From Phorcus lineatus (taxonomy: Eukaryota; Mollusca; Gastropoda; Trochida; Trochidae), in NCBI GenBank assembly GCA_921293015.1, contig OV121091.1, forward strand, positions 24,288,839-24,352,838: a stretch of DNA of 64,000 nt. Direction: 5' to 3'. The position numbers and the translations under genes were made by a program. Positions 34,036 to 47,297 of this stretch are shown piece after piece. The notes below the pieces were generated by a model, which ran no database searches, was not told the origin of the DNA, and was given only the letters and a program-made list of their open reading frames with translations. Each line of letters begins with the position of its first letter. Positions within the stretch are counted from its first letter, which is position 1.

Positions 34036-37000
34036 TAATAAAGTCTCTCTTTTGATAACTTCAACATTGCGTTTAAGTGTGATAAACATCCTAGCGCTTA
34101 ATGTCATTATAACATTCATGCATATAAAGTTTTCCGTCTGTCAACATTTTTCAATCTTTATGTCGACTCATAAATGGGCAGATTATGCAATAAAAACGAT
34201 AACGAATGCCTTAACTGAATTAGTCTTTAAAAGCAATGTAATACAGTTATGGATTTTCTAATTGTCAAAACGTTTGAAGTTTAATAAAGGTTTATGCAAA
34301 ATACAACAATGGCTCCTTGTCTCTTCACTACGCACGATATCATCATTTTGTGAAACTTTTTGTTGCTGTGTTCGAAAGGTATTTCATCAGTTATATCATA
34401 TAGTCTTGTGCATGTGTATGTTGTGGTTCATGAAAGCAACTTCTTAAATTTTTACCTTTTTTCTACAAAGTGTATTGATGAAAGTACTTTTTAAAAACGT
34501 TTCACATTGAGAACGTCATATAGACGATTCAATTTTGAATGTAGAAACTATCCCAATATCATTTAATCCAAAATCATGTTTGTGGTGGGCTGGTTGATAC
34601 TGTGTACCTCGAGTTCTTGAGAGAGTCGGTTAGGTACCCAAAAAATAGCCAATATTTGAGGCAGAAGTCAGTCAGTGTATACCATTTTGAAAAATATTTT
34701 ACAGATGAGAAACAATATAATTGAAAAATGAAAAAAGATTGACACATACCTGATATGACATGTTTCAAATAATCTGTTTTAAACGTTTATCACAGAATAT
34801 GTAATCAATCTTACAATGTCATTACAATGTGTAAAAGTAGCAATGCAGAACAAAATAAATAGTAACGGCGATACTATAATGTTGAATATTTTTATCACCT
34901 TGTAATAACTTTCTAAGCATGTTGGGTATCTGATAAAGCTTTCTTTCGGAGTCAGATTTTTATTGGTCAGTAGATCTTCATAGAGAGGATACTTTATCGC
35001 TTTTTATTAATGCTTCCGCAATAATAAAATAAAATTTGCATATGTGTATCAAGTGAATATGTGTCTTTCCATGAATATGGCGATTTGTCTCCAAACCATA
35101 AGTATAAATTGAGCATCCAACTATGTCTTCCGATTTGACAAAATATCAACACGAGGGAGACAGAGGATATTTTACTTTTATCAACGAGTGTTGATATATT
35201 TAATATCACCTAAAATCATTTTACATTACGTTTCCATGAAAATGTACATTCATGATAACTGCATTACCATTTGACTCCCAATAGCATATCAGTGTGACAT
35301 CATCATAATTGTGACGTTATACCATTGTGATGTCATGACTAGAAACAAGTGTGATGTCAGCTGATATTTGAAGAAAGCAAGACATTGTTCAAATCTATTC
35401 TCAAAACAATAGTTTCTAGGAAAAATCGCTTGATCTCAAACAAGCAACATTTCCGGTAGAACATAGTTTTCGATGACAAAAAGAGTTTCTTTGTTCTCAT
35501 ATATTTTGAGTGATGACTCAAAACGCTAAGGTGGCACACTCTAGTGGACAAAGTGGACACAAAGCTTGAATTGTTTAATTATGTTATACATCCTCGTTCG
35601 CTGATTGATCAGTTACCTCAGTTTTTGACTACATGTTGATTCAGTTACTCTTGTAACAAGATCAAGATTCAATCTCACCACTGTGACAAATTACCGTAAT
35701 CATATCCTTGTATGTACATTATCAAAACACACAGGATGAAACATTCTAAATAGTCCGCCACTTTCTTTACTTTAACATCCTTGTAAAGTCATGTTTTCCG
35801 TAACCTTTGTAAGGCAAGAGGTTATCAACTAACGTAGAATTACCTAATGTGCATATCTTGTTAAAATAAATCATCAAAACTGTCCGATTGAAATATTAGA
35901 AAGTGTGTATAAACTGTGTATCTGAAGTTAACTGTTAACCCGAACCGATAAGAATAAAATATGTTATCTAATTTCAATCAGAATGTACAGAAGAGCTGTA
36001 CGAAAACAGAGGTTTAAACGTATAACCTGCCTGACGTTCGGACAGTTTTGACCAAATGTTTTCGGAGGAATTCGAGGTTGGATATGTTCATCAAAATCAT
36101 CATTATTATCTCCAAATACACAATACACATTATTAAAATTTGTACAAGCAATAATCTAAATAGTACTAATAAACATCATGCTACTCGATGATAAATTCTC
36201 TTCAAATGCCACATGTGTCATTATAATTTAATGACATCATAATCAAGTATTCGTGTAACATGACTGTTCGCACGATACTTGATGTTATCTATTTTGTCAT
36301 ACATGAAAGCTGCGTGTTTCGTGGTGCTTCCAAGCCTTGTGTGAATATTTAATACAGTAATAAATATAAAAGCTGATACGGTCATTTGAACATATCATCG
36401 AAATCTGAGTACTTACCCTATCAATGCTGTTCAATTACACTTTAGTAAATTGAAATACGCCTCAGTGTCATATAATTTACTATAACACCAGAGTGAGAAT
36501 ATCTGCAGTGTAGTATTGAACTGAATGATATATTCCGTTTGAGTCATGTATACCAAAGACTACCATTGGTATCCTTCGATCAAGAAACTCTTGACTGACT
36601 CATCGGTTCAGTAACACAGAGGTTTAAGTTCGCGATTTTGATTGAAAGCAGGTCCACTGATTCACAGTGAGCTATCAAACTTATCCAAAAACAGACAGAA
36701 TGACGCATTTGGGTTGAAAATGTTTGATAGGTTATATAACCAATATTCATATAGATTGGGGTGTGAATTTTCCTTCATTGCGTGTAAACGGCAGTTGATC
36801 GTTTTCAATTTCAAACTGTTGTCATATGTGTGGTGTTTAAAGATGAAAATTTGAAACATTTAAATTCATATCATCAGAAATTGTATTTTAGCACGTATCA
36901 ATGCCAAATCGACAATCATAAAAATCATGGTCTATCTCTTTAATCCAATGTTTGATTCCACTTGTGACAGAATGTCGATGAACTTTAAACTGAATCCCAA

Positions 37001-38579
37001 TTTTCTTTTAGATTGTACTCTTCTGACCGATTATGATTTACTTCAACCCATCAATCTTCAGGAAATTATGTATGATAATAAATGTTATTTCAACATTGAA
37101 ACAGTCATGTAAGATATTTACTTTCACCAAAATATTGTTGTTTTGTTAAAGTTAGCGGTGCAAAAGGCACTGAAATCATAGATCAATAGAGTAAATATGG
37201 TGTAATATTCAGTTTTACATTAGGGATTTGGACATACGAACAAAGTGGTATAAACAATATGCTTCAAATGCTTATTGAACAGGGTGAGGAACTGAACATG
37301 ATCAAAATTCTCGGTGAAATTAAAGCAAATAATAAACGGAATAAAAATTAAAGCGTCACAAAACCTAATATCTAGTGAGGTATTCATTCAAATCACTTTC
37401 TTCTTGAATAATACTTTTTTTGATTATTGTAAAAACTTTATCGTATTTTAATCATTTATTGCCGTATCTCTATGTCATGCAATGATGACAGTAAAATGGA
37501 TCCAAGCACTCGCATTATTCAGAATCTGAATATCTATATGATGAGCTGATAATCGAATTGATATCAGCCTGTTGTCAAGAAAACAGATGCAAAGTGTGAC
37601 TAGCTGTATTAATTGAGGTTAGTTCAAATCGAAGACCAAATAGCCAAGAGCTACATTTTGAAGACATTCAGTTGAAAGGCCTAAGTGCCAGATGCCCTTA
37701 CAAGTAAGATGTTGAAGACAATAGAAGGTTCCTATCAGCTCAGGTGAACTTTTAACTGGGAATCGTTAATGGGTAGAGTAAATACTGAGAAATCATTTAA
37801 TTGAAATCAAATAATCAATAATACAAGAAACATCCAATAACAAGAGAACTCGCCAAGTTCTTTACACCTTTTGTATTGTGCATTATAAACTGTATGCTTG
37901 ATGTAACTGTTGGCAATGGCATGGCAACTTAGTATCTAATCATGAGCAGGGTCCATGTCTCTTGAAAAAACATCCCTGATCAATTAAAATATTACTATAA
38001 GGATATGCTTGCATTCAGTTCCGATGGAATACTTTTATTTTTAAAAAAACGACACGACTACTGCAACTCTCCTTCCAGTCTGGGACGTGTGCAAAATTTC
38101 AAATGGATAAGTTGGACGGTTCTTCATCGTTTTGTCGGGCAAATTTAAAGTTAGGAAATGATTAGAACAAAGAAACGTTATATTAAAATTTCAAAATTCC
38201 AAGTCATTTGTAATTCAGCACTGCATCTTTCGTAGTAAAATCTAATAAAATTAAACAGATATTGATTAAGAGAATGACGCAGTACAAAAAAACCAAACTT
38301 GTTAAATCTTGAAATGTCCACAAAATAACTTAAATGATTTAACACTTCTGCTAACAAGAAAGACCGATTAGGAATAAGTTCAACAAAATGAAAATTGCCA
38401 TCGTTAATAACTCACGATTCTGCTTAGAATTTGGCATTGCGGCTGTTTTAGTAAGGTAAAAATATGCACGATTTGAAAAAAATCGGATGAATTAATTGCT
38501 TTTCTGCAATCGTTCGGACAAATTTTGATCTACTGATCTACTGGTAATCCGTTGTTCAGGTATAAACAAATTTGGAATA
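34036..38579. other. Long non-coding stretch, no gene recognised
   Basis: Frames of 61-89 codons at 33992, 34262, 34574, 34994, 35357, 36642, 36662 and 36927 show no motif, several on opposing strands. One dispersed-repeat fragment (35575-35700) is listed separately. Otherwise AT-rich unique-looking sequence. Confidence 0.55.
35575..35700 (+). repeat. Dispersed repeat, copy 2 of 2 (partner at 25.4 kb)
   Basis: Same ordered landmarks as 25380-25520 with about 20-30 per cent divergence by eye. Confidence 0.55.
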
Positions 38580-40640
38580 CGATTCTGCGATCGATTAAAG
38601 CTGATAGTTTCAGTTTTTTTGCTGTAGTTCAAAGTTTTTCGAATTTAGGGCATTTTATTTTCATTGTATGAGTTTACAATGCCTTATATGGTGCCGTCAC
38701 TAAGCTGCCACCTCTGACACTAGTTATCCATGTAATGGCTGCCTGTTAGTGTCTCCCTGACAGATAGTCTTTAATAAATGATTTGTGTTGTCTCGTTGGC
38801 TGCGACCCGTCCACTCATACAGATATCCAATTGCTACCTTGTCTGCGGTTAGTAACGATTGTCAGTCGGTCATAGGGAGATACAACCGATTTAATTTTTA
38901 CTTCAATCTAAACATGTCAATAATTACGTATAAACCCTGCCTTTAAACTTCTGTCTTGAAGAACCGATATCAGAGTCTTTAATTCAAGTCAACACATTCG
39001 AATGCATTTGTCTTTATGACTGTGATATATTAATTAAGATAAAGTTTCTAAAATCACTTACCTGATGTTTATTTATTACTTTGTTTTTTTCGTGCCCATG
39101 AAAGCATTTGCCATTATTTCTTCTGGACATTATCTTTGTGAAACGTTACTGTAAATCATCAACTGATAAAATATCACAATCAGCGAATTAACGATTGATA
39201 CAAACCAGTAAGTTATAGTCAAGATGCCCCTAACAGTAATTATGGGAATGTTTCAATAAACACGTACAAATTAGACTGTTTTCATTTTGTTATTACTTGA
39301 AATATTGATATAACATCCTTGGATTTATAAAGCTTATTTCGAACACGTTTCAAAACTTAATTGTTCCACTTACAGCAGAATATGTTTTCTTCATTTAATC
39401 CACAATTAATATAATTACACCACCAGTTCGAAATGCGTCCTTAATGTTACTAATGCAATTGCTATAACTCTGGTCACCGACTCTGAGCAATTACTTCCTG
39501 TTTAAAATAAGGAGTTCACTCAGTTCACAGTGGATAGTCAGTCCACAGAGAAATGCCATTTGAAATCTGAACATCATTGAAAGACCATTACCACACTGAC
39601 GTCACGTGGAGTTTAAAAACAATTTTGCATGATTTTGGACCTGGATGGTCAGCTCATTTTTATGCATCAATGATTAACATCAATGTCATGTAAAACAAAG
39701 CGAAACCTTCCTTAAATAAATATTTTCCCAAGCATTGTTTAGCAACAACTGACAGCTTGTACATAGTATGTATTTGAGCATTAATTGTTGTTTCTTGAGT
39801 TTTGAAATGACAAACTATTAGGCAGTGTCAACTCGTTGTTCATGATGCACACGCGCACATGTAAGGTAGACATAACATGGAGAATTGCAAGATGCAATGA
39901 GAAACATTAGTTAAGTATAAGCTTTTCTTTTTCAAACCTATTTCCTGTCAGATTCAAAATACACTAAATGCTTCAAAAGTTCTTTCAAAAGCGAATACAA
40001 ACATTTGTAATATAATTTATGAAGGCACTGTCCATAATTTAACCTTTAAGAATACCGATTTCTCCATAGATTCTACCATTTATATGACAATGTGGGCAAA
40101 AGATGTCAATTGTCGCCCACAATTGAAGCAAACCTAAGAGAAAAACAACATATTTATATAAATCGAGTGCCTCGTTTAACCTTAAAATAGGAAATATAAG
40201 AAAAATAGAAGCTAAGAGAGTGTATTGGGTTTTGTAGAAACCAGAGAGGTTTTGTTTGACAGGATCAATATCTCTACAGGATAAGAAAGCAATTTATTAC
40301 AAATATCCGTCTCGATAAAACATATTAGCAAATGAATTATTATGTAAGGTCTGAAACAATAGTAGCATGGATCTGCATAACAGAACGATCCAGAGGGAGA
40401 TGGCAAGAAATTATTATGTGATTTAACTGGATTGAATTGATAATTATATATTGTCTCATAACTATAGGGGACAAAACTTGAATTCGACCTTGCTCTATAT
40501 AAAGTCAAATCGATCGTTGTGTGATTTTAATTTTTTTTTATTAGGACATAGCTTGAATTCAATAAATGGGAGTTATTCCCGAGAACTTTGTGAGGGAAAA
40601 GATTCAAGTATACTTAGTAATGGATCATCCTGACCTTACT
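38580..40640 (+). repeat. Segmental duplication of about 2 kb, left copy
   Basis: Matches 43240-45150 in the same order and orientation at an offset near 4.6 kb, with many substitutions and indels. Landmarks: TGCTGTAGTTCAAAGT (38620), TCCACTCATACAGATATC (38810), GAGTTCACTCAGTTCACAG (39512), GATAGTCAGTC and CAGAGAAATG (39533-39555), AGAAGCTAAGAGAGTGTATT (40207), GATCAATATCTCTACAGGAT (40262), AAAGTCAAATCGA (40500). Blocks inside are lost or gained between copies. No frame is conserved in both, so the tract is probably a non-coding repeat or a decayed mobile element. Confidence 0.85.
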
Positions 40641-43239
40641 GCAAGAACTAAATATCTTTTGGATGTTTTTTCATGTGACAATAATGATTTAATTCATCCT
40701 GACATATACTGATTAACCAAGAGACAGGGTTGAAATCCCCGGGTCCAATAAATATCAGTACTTGAATACCTTAGGTAATAATTAAGGCGTCTTGGTATCG
40801 ACATATTAAATGACAAATTATTTGCAGTTGGTCATTGATGGTTTACCTGTTTTATGTTTAATTGGTTGTCGTTGCTACATGCTAACTTCGACAAAGTTAT
40901 TTCTCAACGTAACAGTTCTTGAAGTTAAAGATGTTGAATAATTCAGCATTTTTTTACGTTCGTGCCTGGGTTGAATTCAACAGATGATTGTAGGCCTAAT
41001 AATGAAATAATGTATAATTATTTATAATAGACAGTTAGACAACAAACTACCTTCATAAACCACTTTAGATGATCAAACATTTTATGACTAGATACAATTG
41101 TAAAAAGCCGACAGTACTTTTAAAGAAGCACAGAAGAAAATAAGAAAACTAAACTATTTTGAACTGTATTAGTCTGCACACTTTGCTAGATAGTATAAAA
41201 GACCATGTTGAAGAAAGTAAGAAGTAGAAGAACAAGGACATAAGAAATATGCTGATCAGAGTACAAGTGTATCCAATTTTTCGAGATTATCATTGAAATT
41301 CCTATTAAAGGAAATAAAGAGAAGTTATTAAGAACACAAGTCGGTTAACTATCTTGAAGCCAGAAGAATAATTTAAATTCCTGTTTGATTAAGTACTAGA
41401 TTATGGTAACTTCCCAGCAGTTTAGGATGCATGTATTATATGTAAATTTTATCTATGAATTGAGTTGGGGTTATTCTTAAATATATTCCCTTTATCTTTT
41501 CATCTACTAGATCAACATTGTTGTCTAAATGAACGATTCTATTCGTGATCACATTTAGTTTTACCATTTCAATGGAATCACACATATAATTTTCTTTAGG
41601 CAATAACTCAAAAACAAAAAAGCACACGGAAATTTGCTAAATTGAGCAATTTCATATGTAGTGGTGCGTTTCTGGGACTTCAACTCATTTATAATTCATT
41701 TTTACCCATGTCCATGGAAACATTACTTAGAATAAGGTAAACTTTTAGTTTTTGAACCAAAACTAAAAATACATAGCTCATTAAAACTTGCTATGTAGAA
41801 CAATCGTCATGTATAGTGGTGCCTTATGAGTTTTTGACTTCTTCAGAATTATATTTAAAGCTGTTTCCTGTGTTAAACCTTATAAAAGATATTTTTTATT
41901 AACTAATTTCTACATTTTGGTAAATTTTGAGCTTAAATGATTAAAATCCAGACCCCTGAACATTTTGAATAAAGTAACGCTAGAACTCTGAGAATAGAAG
42001 TACATTAATCTTATCTATGAAATTGTTAATACTTCTGTACAAAACATGTGTCTATCATAGCCATTCAAAGTCGTCTTTCGCTGGTAGCAGTATTTGATTT
42101 TGACTGTCAAAAATGTATTGCCGTTTCTTTTTTCTCTCAGTTTATTGAGTTTATTAAATAATACAGCTTCATAACTATTGTTAAATATATTTCACATTTT
42201 TGCCACTTGGTGGGGATATAGCCCACTCTATCTGTTTGTGTTCTTGTTTTGTATTTGTAATTCTTTTGTAGATTGTAGATTGACTTTGACGAGTCAATGC
42301 CCTTCTTTATCAATAACACTGTCGACTACTGAAATATTGAGAAAATCAATTAAACATATAAACATATTGAAATGGGTTCATACAAATAATACCACAATGG
42401 TTATCCCTGATGAGTTATTTCATCACTGAAAATTTATTTGTAACATTAAACGTCTGGGAGAAACTTTATGTCTGTACGGCAGATATAATATTCTCCAACC
42501 GTAATGACAAGTTTACCAAATTTCTTTAAATCAAAACGCTCCTATACCAAACTACATGAATCCAAATATACTTTATAATAAACCAAACCATGCCTAACAT
42601 ACAAGAGGCACATATCACTATATACACATATAAATAACATCTCCTTCAGCTCACAAACCTTTGTATACTGTTTTAAAAATGGTACGATTTCTCTGTATGC
42701 AATAGCAATTGCACTTATAGCTTATTGTTTGCTTGACTGTTGTATAATCGAAAAAATCTCTGACCACTTTAACTATTACTTTGAGGAGATAAACGATTAC
42801 TTTTAATTGCAAGCAACGACATCTACTGCGCTTCTCCCTAAGTGTAGGGCTAGTATGTAAAAATTTCAAAAGATAAAAAGATAAAAATTCTTCAGGATAT
42901 GGTTAAATAAAATTCGCATCAGGAAATAGGAAAGACTGAAAATTGAGGAATATATTTGAGAAATATCTAATTCCGCTTTAAATTTTGTTAATAGTTTTTA
43001 CTTGAACTTTTTATTAATAAGATAAATAATGTTTATGCAATAGGTCAAGAAAAAAATTGATCTCAGAAAATTACTGAAATCGCTTGAATTTGGAAAATCA
43101 GTTATCTAAATCTTGTAAAAGGCATGAGCGAAATTGGACAAGAATTGGATGTTTAGTTTGAAATGAGTCTGACAAGAATATCTTTGGATAAATCCTTTGA
43201 TCAAGTGTATAAATATCTGAAAAACGTTTCTGCAATAGA
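40641..43239. other. Spacer between the two segmental copies, no gene
   Basis: No domain-bearing frame. Frames at 41436 (minus), 42137 (minus), 42178 (plus) and 42651 (minus) are 60-83 codons without motifs. It contains copy 2 of the TCAATGTCCTTCT dispersed repeat at about 42262. Confidence 0.55.
42262..42332 (+). repeat. Dispersed repeat, copy 2 of 3 (TCAATGTCCTTCT family)
   Basis: Core GAGTCAATGCCCTTCTTTAT then CAATAACACTGTC; partners at 31875 and 49040. Confidence 0.55.
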
Positions 43240-45150
43240 TTTGAGACTGATTGTTTCAGCTATTATGCTGTAGTTCAAAGTCTTTTTCGAAGTTTTGGCA
43301 TTTCAATTTCATTTTATGAGTGTGCAATGATTTATTTAGGGCTGTCCCTCGGCTGTCACCTCTGACACGAGTTATCCATTTAACGACTTCCTGGTAGTGT
43401 ATTCCAGACAAATATTTTTTAATTGATGATTTTTGTTGTCTCGTTAGCTGCGGCTCGTCCACTCATACAGATATCTATGTCTGTATTTAGTAACAATTGT
43501 CAATTAGTGACAAGGGAAGACAACGCATTTTAGATTTTACTTAGATATAGATAAAGACATGTCAATGATTGCGTATAAACCATTCCGACTGGAAAAAAAT
43601 ATTAGTTTCAAATACTAGTCACTTTAAGAAATTTGTGTAAATTCAGAATTTGAGCTGAATATTTTACCTTCAATTAATCCACACCTTATATAACTACAAA
43701 CTCCAAAAAACCCCCGAAATATCTGAAAATGCTATGAACATGGAAATTTAGTTTTCAGTTGAATGAATACTTAGTGGAAGGTCTGTATGTACTGTTATCA
43801 GACAGTTTTGTTATCAAACAAATGTAAAAATTCATTATTGTTAGTTATTTCTGTAATCTTTTGTACTGAATATCTATTGATTGATGACTGAAACATTGAG
43901 TGTATCTCTTTAAAACATATCTTGCAACTCTTCCAACTGAAGCTATGCTTCCACATCATAGTAGACCATACATCGTGTAAAGAAAGTGGAACTGCCGCCA
44001 CCAATCAGTTCTTTCTCGTTGATAAGATTTTTTTCTGTACCTGGTAGCAGCTAAATAAGAACTCTTTTACTTGTATTGGACATTGAAATTCGTCCTTTTA
44101 GTGTCTAACGCAATTGTTATAACTCTAGTCAAAGGCTGAGAGAAATGTACTTCCTGTTCTAAAACGGAGTTCACTCAGTTCACAGCGGATAGTCAGTCAA
44201 CAGAGAAATGTCACTTGCAATTTGATCCTCACTGCAAGACAGTTAGCACAATGACCTCACAGGGAGATTAAACGCAGTGTTCCACGAGTTTGAAACTGGA
44301 TGTCAGCGTGTTTTGCCAAACAAGACGGGGAAAATAAAGCAAAATCATCATTAAACAAGATCTTCCACCAAACAACATATCCCATATATAAATAAATTGA
44401 CAACATTTATGTATTTGAGATTAAAATGTTTTTCTAGTTTTGTGAAATGTTCATGTTGTAAGGTAGACATAATATGAAATTAAAGAGTTGCAACGTGAAA
44501 CAAAATTTAAGTGTAGGTAATTCTTCTCAGTTCAAATTTTATTGTAATCAGTTTCAAAATACACTGAATGTTTCAAAAGTTCTTTTAAAATTGAATACAA
44601 ACTTTTATAATAATTTTTATGAAATAAGTTGCCCATAATAACGGCAAGATTTGTTAAGAACACTGACTTCTCCAAAAAATAATTTTTATGTCAGTGTGAG
44701 CAAAATCATTCAAGTTTCGCTTTCAACTGAAGCAAATGTCTGGGAAACAGAACATGTATAAAACGAGTGTCTTCTTTACCCCAAACTAGGAAATAAAGGA
44801 TAAATAGAAGCTAAGAGAGTGTATTGGGTGTTGAAGAGACCAGAGAGGCTTGGTAAGATCAATATCTCTACAGGATCAGAAAGCAATATATTACAGAAAT
44901 ATACCAAAGAAAACATACTGTTAAAGTCATGTGTGTAGTTAACTAAAAAAAAATGAACTAGGCTTTGCTCTCTTTAAAGTCAAATCGACATTTGTGTTAA
45001 TTGACTAAGTTTAAGTGCCAAATGGACTTGAAATTGAATGGTATTTATATTTGATATCATTGTCTTTCTGGAATCATTTAAAAGGACAAGGTTGGAGATT
45101 TTTAATTTTTTAAAAGAGATTTATTCCCAAAATCTGTGTGAGAGAAATAT
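43240..45150 (+). repeat. Segmental duplication of about 2 kb, right copy
   Basis: Partner of 38580-40640. Landmarks: TGCTGTAGTTCAAAGT (43269), TCCACTCATACAGATATC (43458), GAGTTCACTCAGTTCACAG (44166), CAGAGAAATG (44201), AGAAGCTAAGAGAGTGTATT (44806), GATCAATATCTCTACAGGAT (44858), AAAGTCAAATCGA (44977). Confidence 0.85.
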
Positions 45151-46095
45151 ATAAAGTAAATCAAGTTTTGGAGTGCCAGTCCTTATAAATAAAAACATAA
45201 ATTATAATAAGTGAAGGTTACTTATCAAGATTGTATCAGGGTATTTAAAACTAGGGGTTGTAGATACTGGCCTTCGGTTACAGAACAAGTTAAATACAAT
45301 AGAGTGATTTACAGATTAGGAAAATCACAGATTACAATGTCTCTAACATTAGGATATTGGAGGCATTATGGAAAGGTAAACACACTGAGGTTGTGGCATC
45401 TATGAGGTATCATGGAAAGGGTTTCACTTGAACTTCTGCACTTTCATGGACCAAGGTGCTTTCTCATGGAATTAAAAGCTCATCCTTTCTTTATTCTTTT
45501 CACGGAATGTTTGAGGTTTGGATGAGCGGGCTCTCTTTAAGTTGGTTGATTCAATTCGTATGCCCATTTGAGTTATGGATATGAAGTCTGAGGAACGTCT
45601 CATAATATACTATTGAAGGTCTCAATAGTAAACTGTGTAGACAGCGTCTCAGTGTTGGTTGGTAATATCACGTTAGGAGAATGTGGTAGGCTTTCAATAC
45701 ATTATGTCTAAATTGACAAAGACTTCCATTTCTGGTTTATGTTGAATTCAATAAATTATTCAGATAGGTTGTTGTTGAATCGGCTCTTAATGTCTGTTTC
45801 GACCGTTACGATGATTAGATACGACATATAGTGAGCTTGACAAAAAAAAAGAACTCTAATCAAATGCATATATTTTTAGATGTAGTCTTCCTGTAATGTG
45901 ATACACTTTAATCATTGGTACCAATTCTTTATTCCACTTGTGGTTGAGTAGAAATTAATGCTCGACGGCACTAGTTTACTGACCTCATATTTAACCAAAT
46001 ATACCTTCAGGAACTACATTTCTTCAAGGCATAAGACTTAGTACTTGAAGTAAACTGTTTAACCCCTTTGCTGGCAAGCCTCTATGAGAACACTC
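45151..46095. other. Non-coding stretch, nothing recognised
   Basis: One 64-codon plus frame (45211-45405) without a motif. No repeats identified. Confidence 0.5.
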
Positions 46096-46308
46096 TCAGA
46101 ATTCTAGTATACTAAGATAATCACCTTTCCTGCTAATGGACCAGTCCTTGTCATCTTTGGGGTCGGTTGATGTTATTTGATTCCACTGATGCGACTCATC
46201 CCTAGTCTTTGGCTTAAAGTGGCGGACTAAAAGTTCATCTATTGTTATAATTCGTTTTAGGAAACTGTCCAGGTCGCATTCAAATAACGCTAGATTCTCT
46301 TTTGACAA
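46096..46308 (-). pseudogene. mariner transposase fragment (irritans-like)
   Basis: A 70-codon minus-strand frame aligning by eye to the start of the catalytic domain of mariner (DD34D) transposases: LSKENLALFECDLDSFL, then KRIITIDELLVRHFKPKT and ESHQWN. It corresponds to the family pattern FL-x-RF(I/V)T-x-DE-x-W-x-HH-x-P-x-T-x-x-S-x-QW. The catalytic Asp of TIDE is present; the usual Trp after DE is Leu. The later catalytic aspartates, the helix-turn-helix region and any terminal repeats are not found nearby, so this is an isolated relic of under a quarter of the gene. It opens at a non-ATG codon and ends at a TAG-type break near 46096. Not functional. Confidence 0.8.
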
Positions 46309-46561
46309 AAAAAAGTTATTAAGTCTACCGATTTGACTGACAAATAATTGTTTCTCTGTATTGAAACGTTGCTTCTGATGACCATAACCACATACAAATA
46401 CGAAGATGTCAACTCATCATGCAAGCATAGCCTTCAAAAATATGTACATAACTTCTCTGTCTGTTTACTCATTGTCACATTACCCTTTTTTGGAAATATT
46501 TTTACTTGTCATGATGGACAAATATTCAACAAAAATTTCCATTTCATAAGAAACCCATCAT

Positions 46562-46633
46562 ATTGAGGACATCCTGCTAAATCAGCGTATTTGAATCCGC
46601 TCTGATACGCTAATATAACAGGATGATTGAGGA
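46562..46633. mobile_element. 56-bp minimal inverted-repeat element with 8-bp target duplication
   Basis: Element 46570-46625, flanked by perfect copies of ATTGAGGA (46562-46569 and 46626-46633). Its ends are inverse complements: CATCCTGCTAAATCAGCGTA at the left and, at the right, a stretch whose complement reads CATCCTGTTATATTAGCGTA. A GAATCCGCT lies in the middle. The same ends and the same GAATCCGCT occur in the 335-bp element at 63437-63771. It has no coding capacity and must be moved by a transposase encoded elsewhere. An 8-bp duplication fits hAT (and P) superfamily transposition; the family is not proven. Confidence 0.85.
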
Positions 46634-47273
46634 GCAACAAACAAATAAACGTTACATCAAAACGAAAGTTTGTGATACGTTGTTGTCAGGTTCAGAATTG
46701 TATTGAGAATTACGGTTTTGTGAAACTGCATCTGACAAATTGATGACATCTCAGGTTGAATTTATTTATGAAATCATTGTACATTAAATGTTTGGAGTGG
46801 ATTATTTTTTTACTTTGTTAACAAATGTGTACAATTATACATACATGTAGGCGTCCACACAAGCAAGCCGTATCTGTTACCTACATAGTAAAAGTAACAC
46901 AGTATAGTCAGTTAAATTGAACATTTACTGTGTGATTCAAGCAGATTTCCGTCTTCGAAATGAGTAAATTTCACTTTTTGCAGTCAGAGGCGTGGTAATG
47001 CCCTTTCGTAAATATTACATTCGTGTATGAAGAGTTGTGATTGTGTTCAAATATTTCAATCTTTTATGTCAACTAAGTATTGGAGTATATTTTATTGAAA
47101 CATAATTCTTGTGCACATTTCTTTTTTCACATAAATGTCACTGAATATGATTATTACACAATACACTTGAAATATTTTACTTGAGCATATTATTTTTTGG
47201 TTACGGTTTTATAGAAGATAGAGTGCATTCAGTAAAAACGTTAGGGATTATCAAGCCAATGTTTTTGATTGTA

Positions 47274-47297
47274 GAAATGAAATGAAATGAAATGAAA
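47274..47297. repeat. (GAAAT)n microsatellite
   Basis: About five GAAAT units in tandem. Confidence 0.85.
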
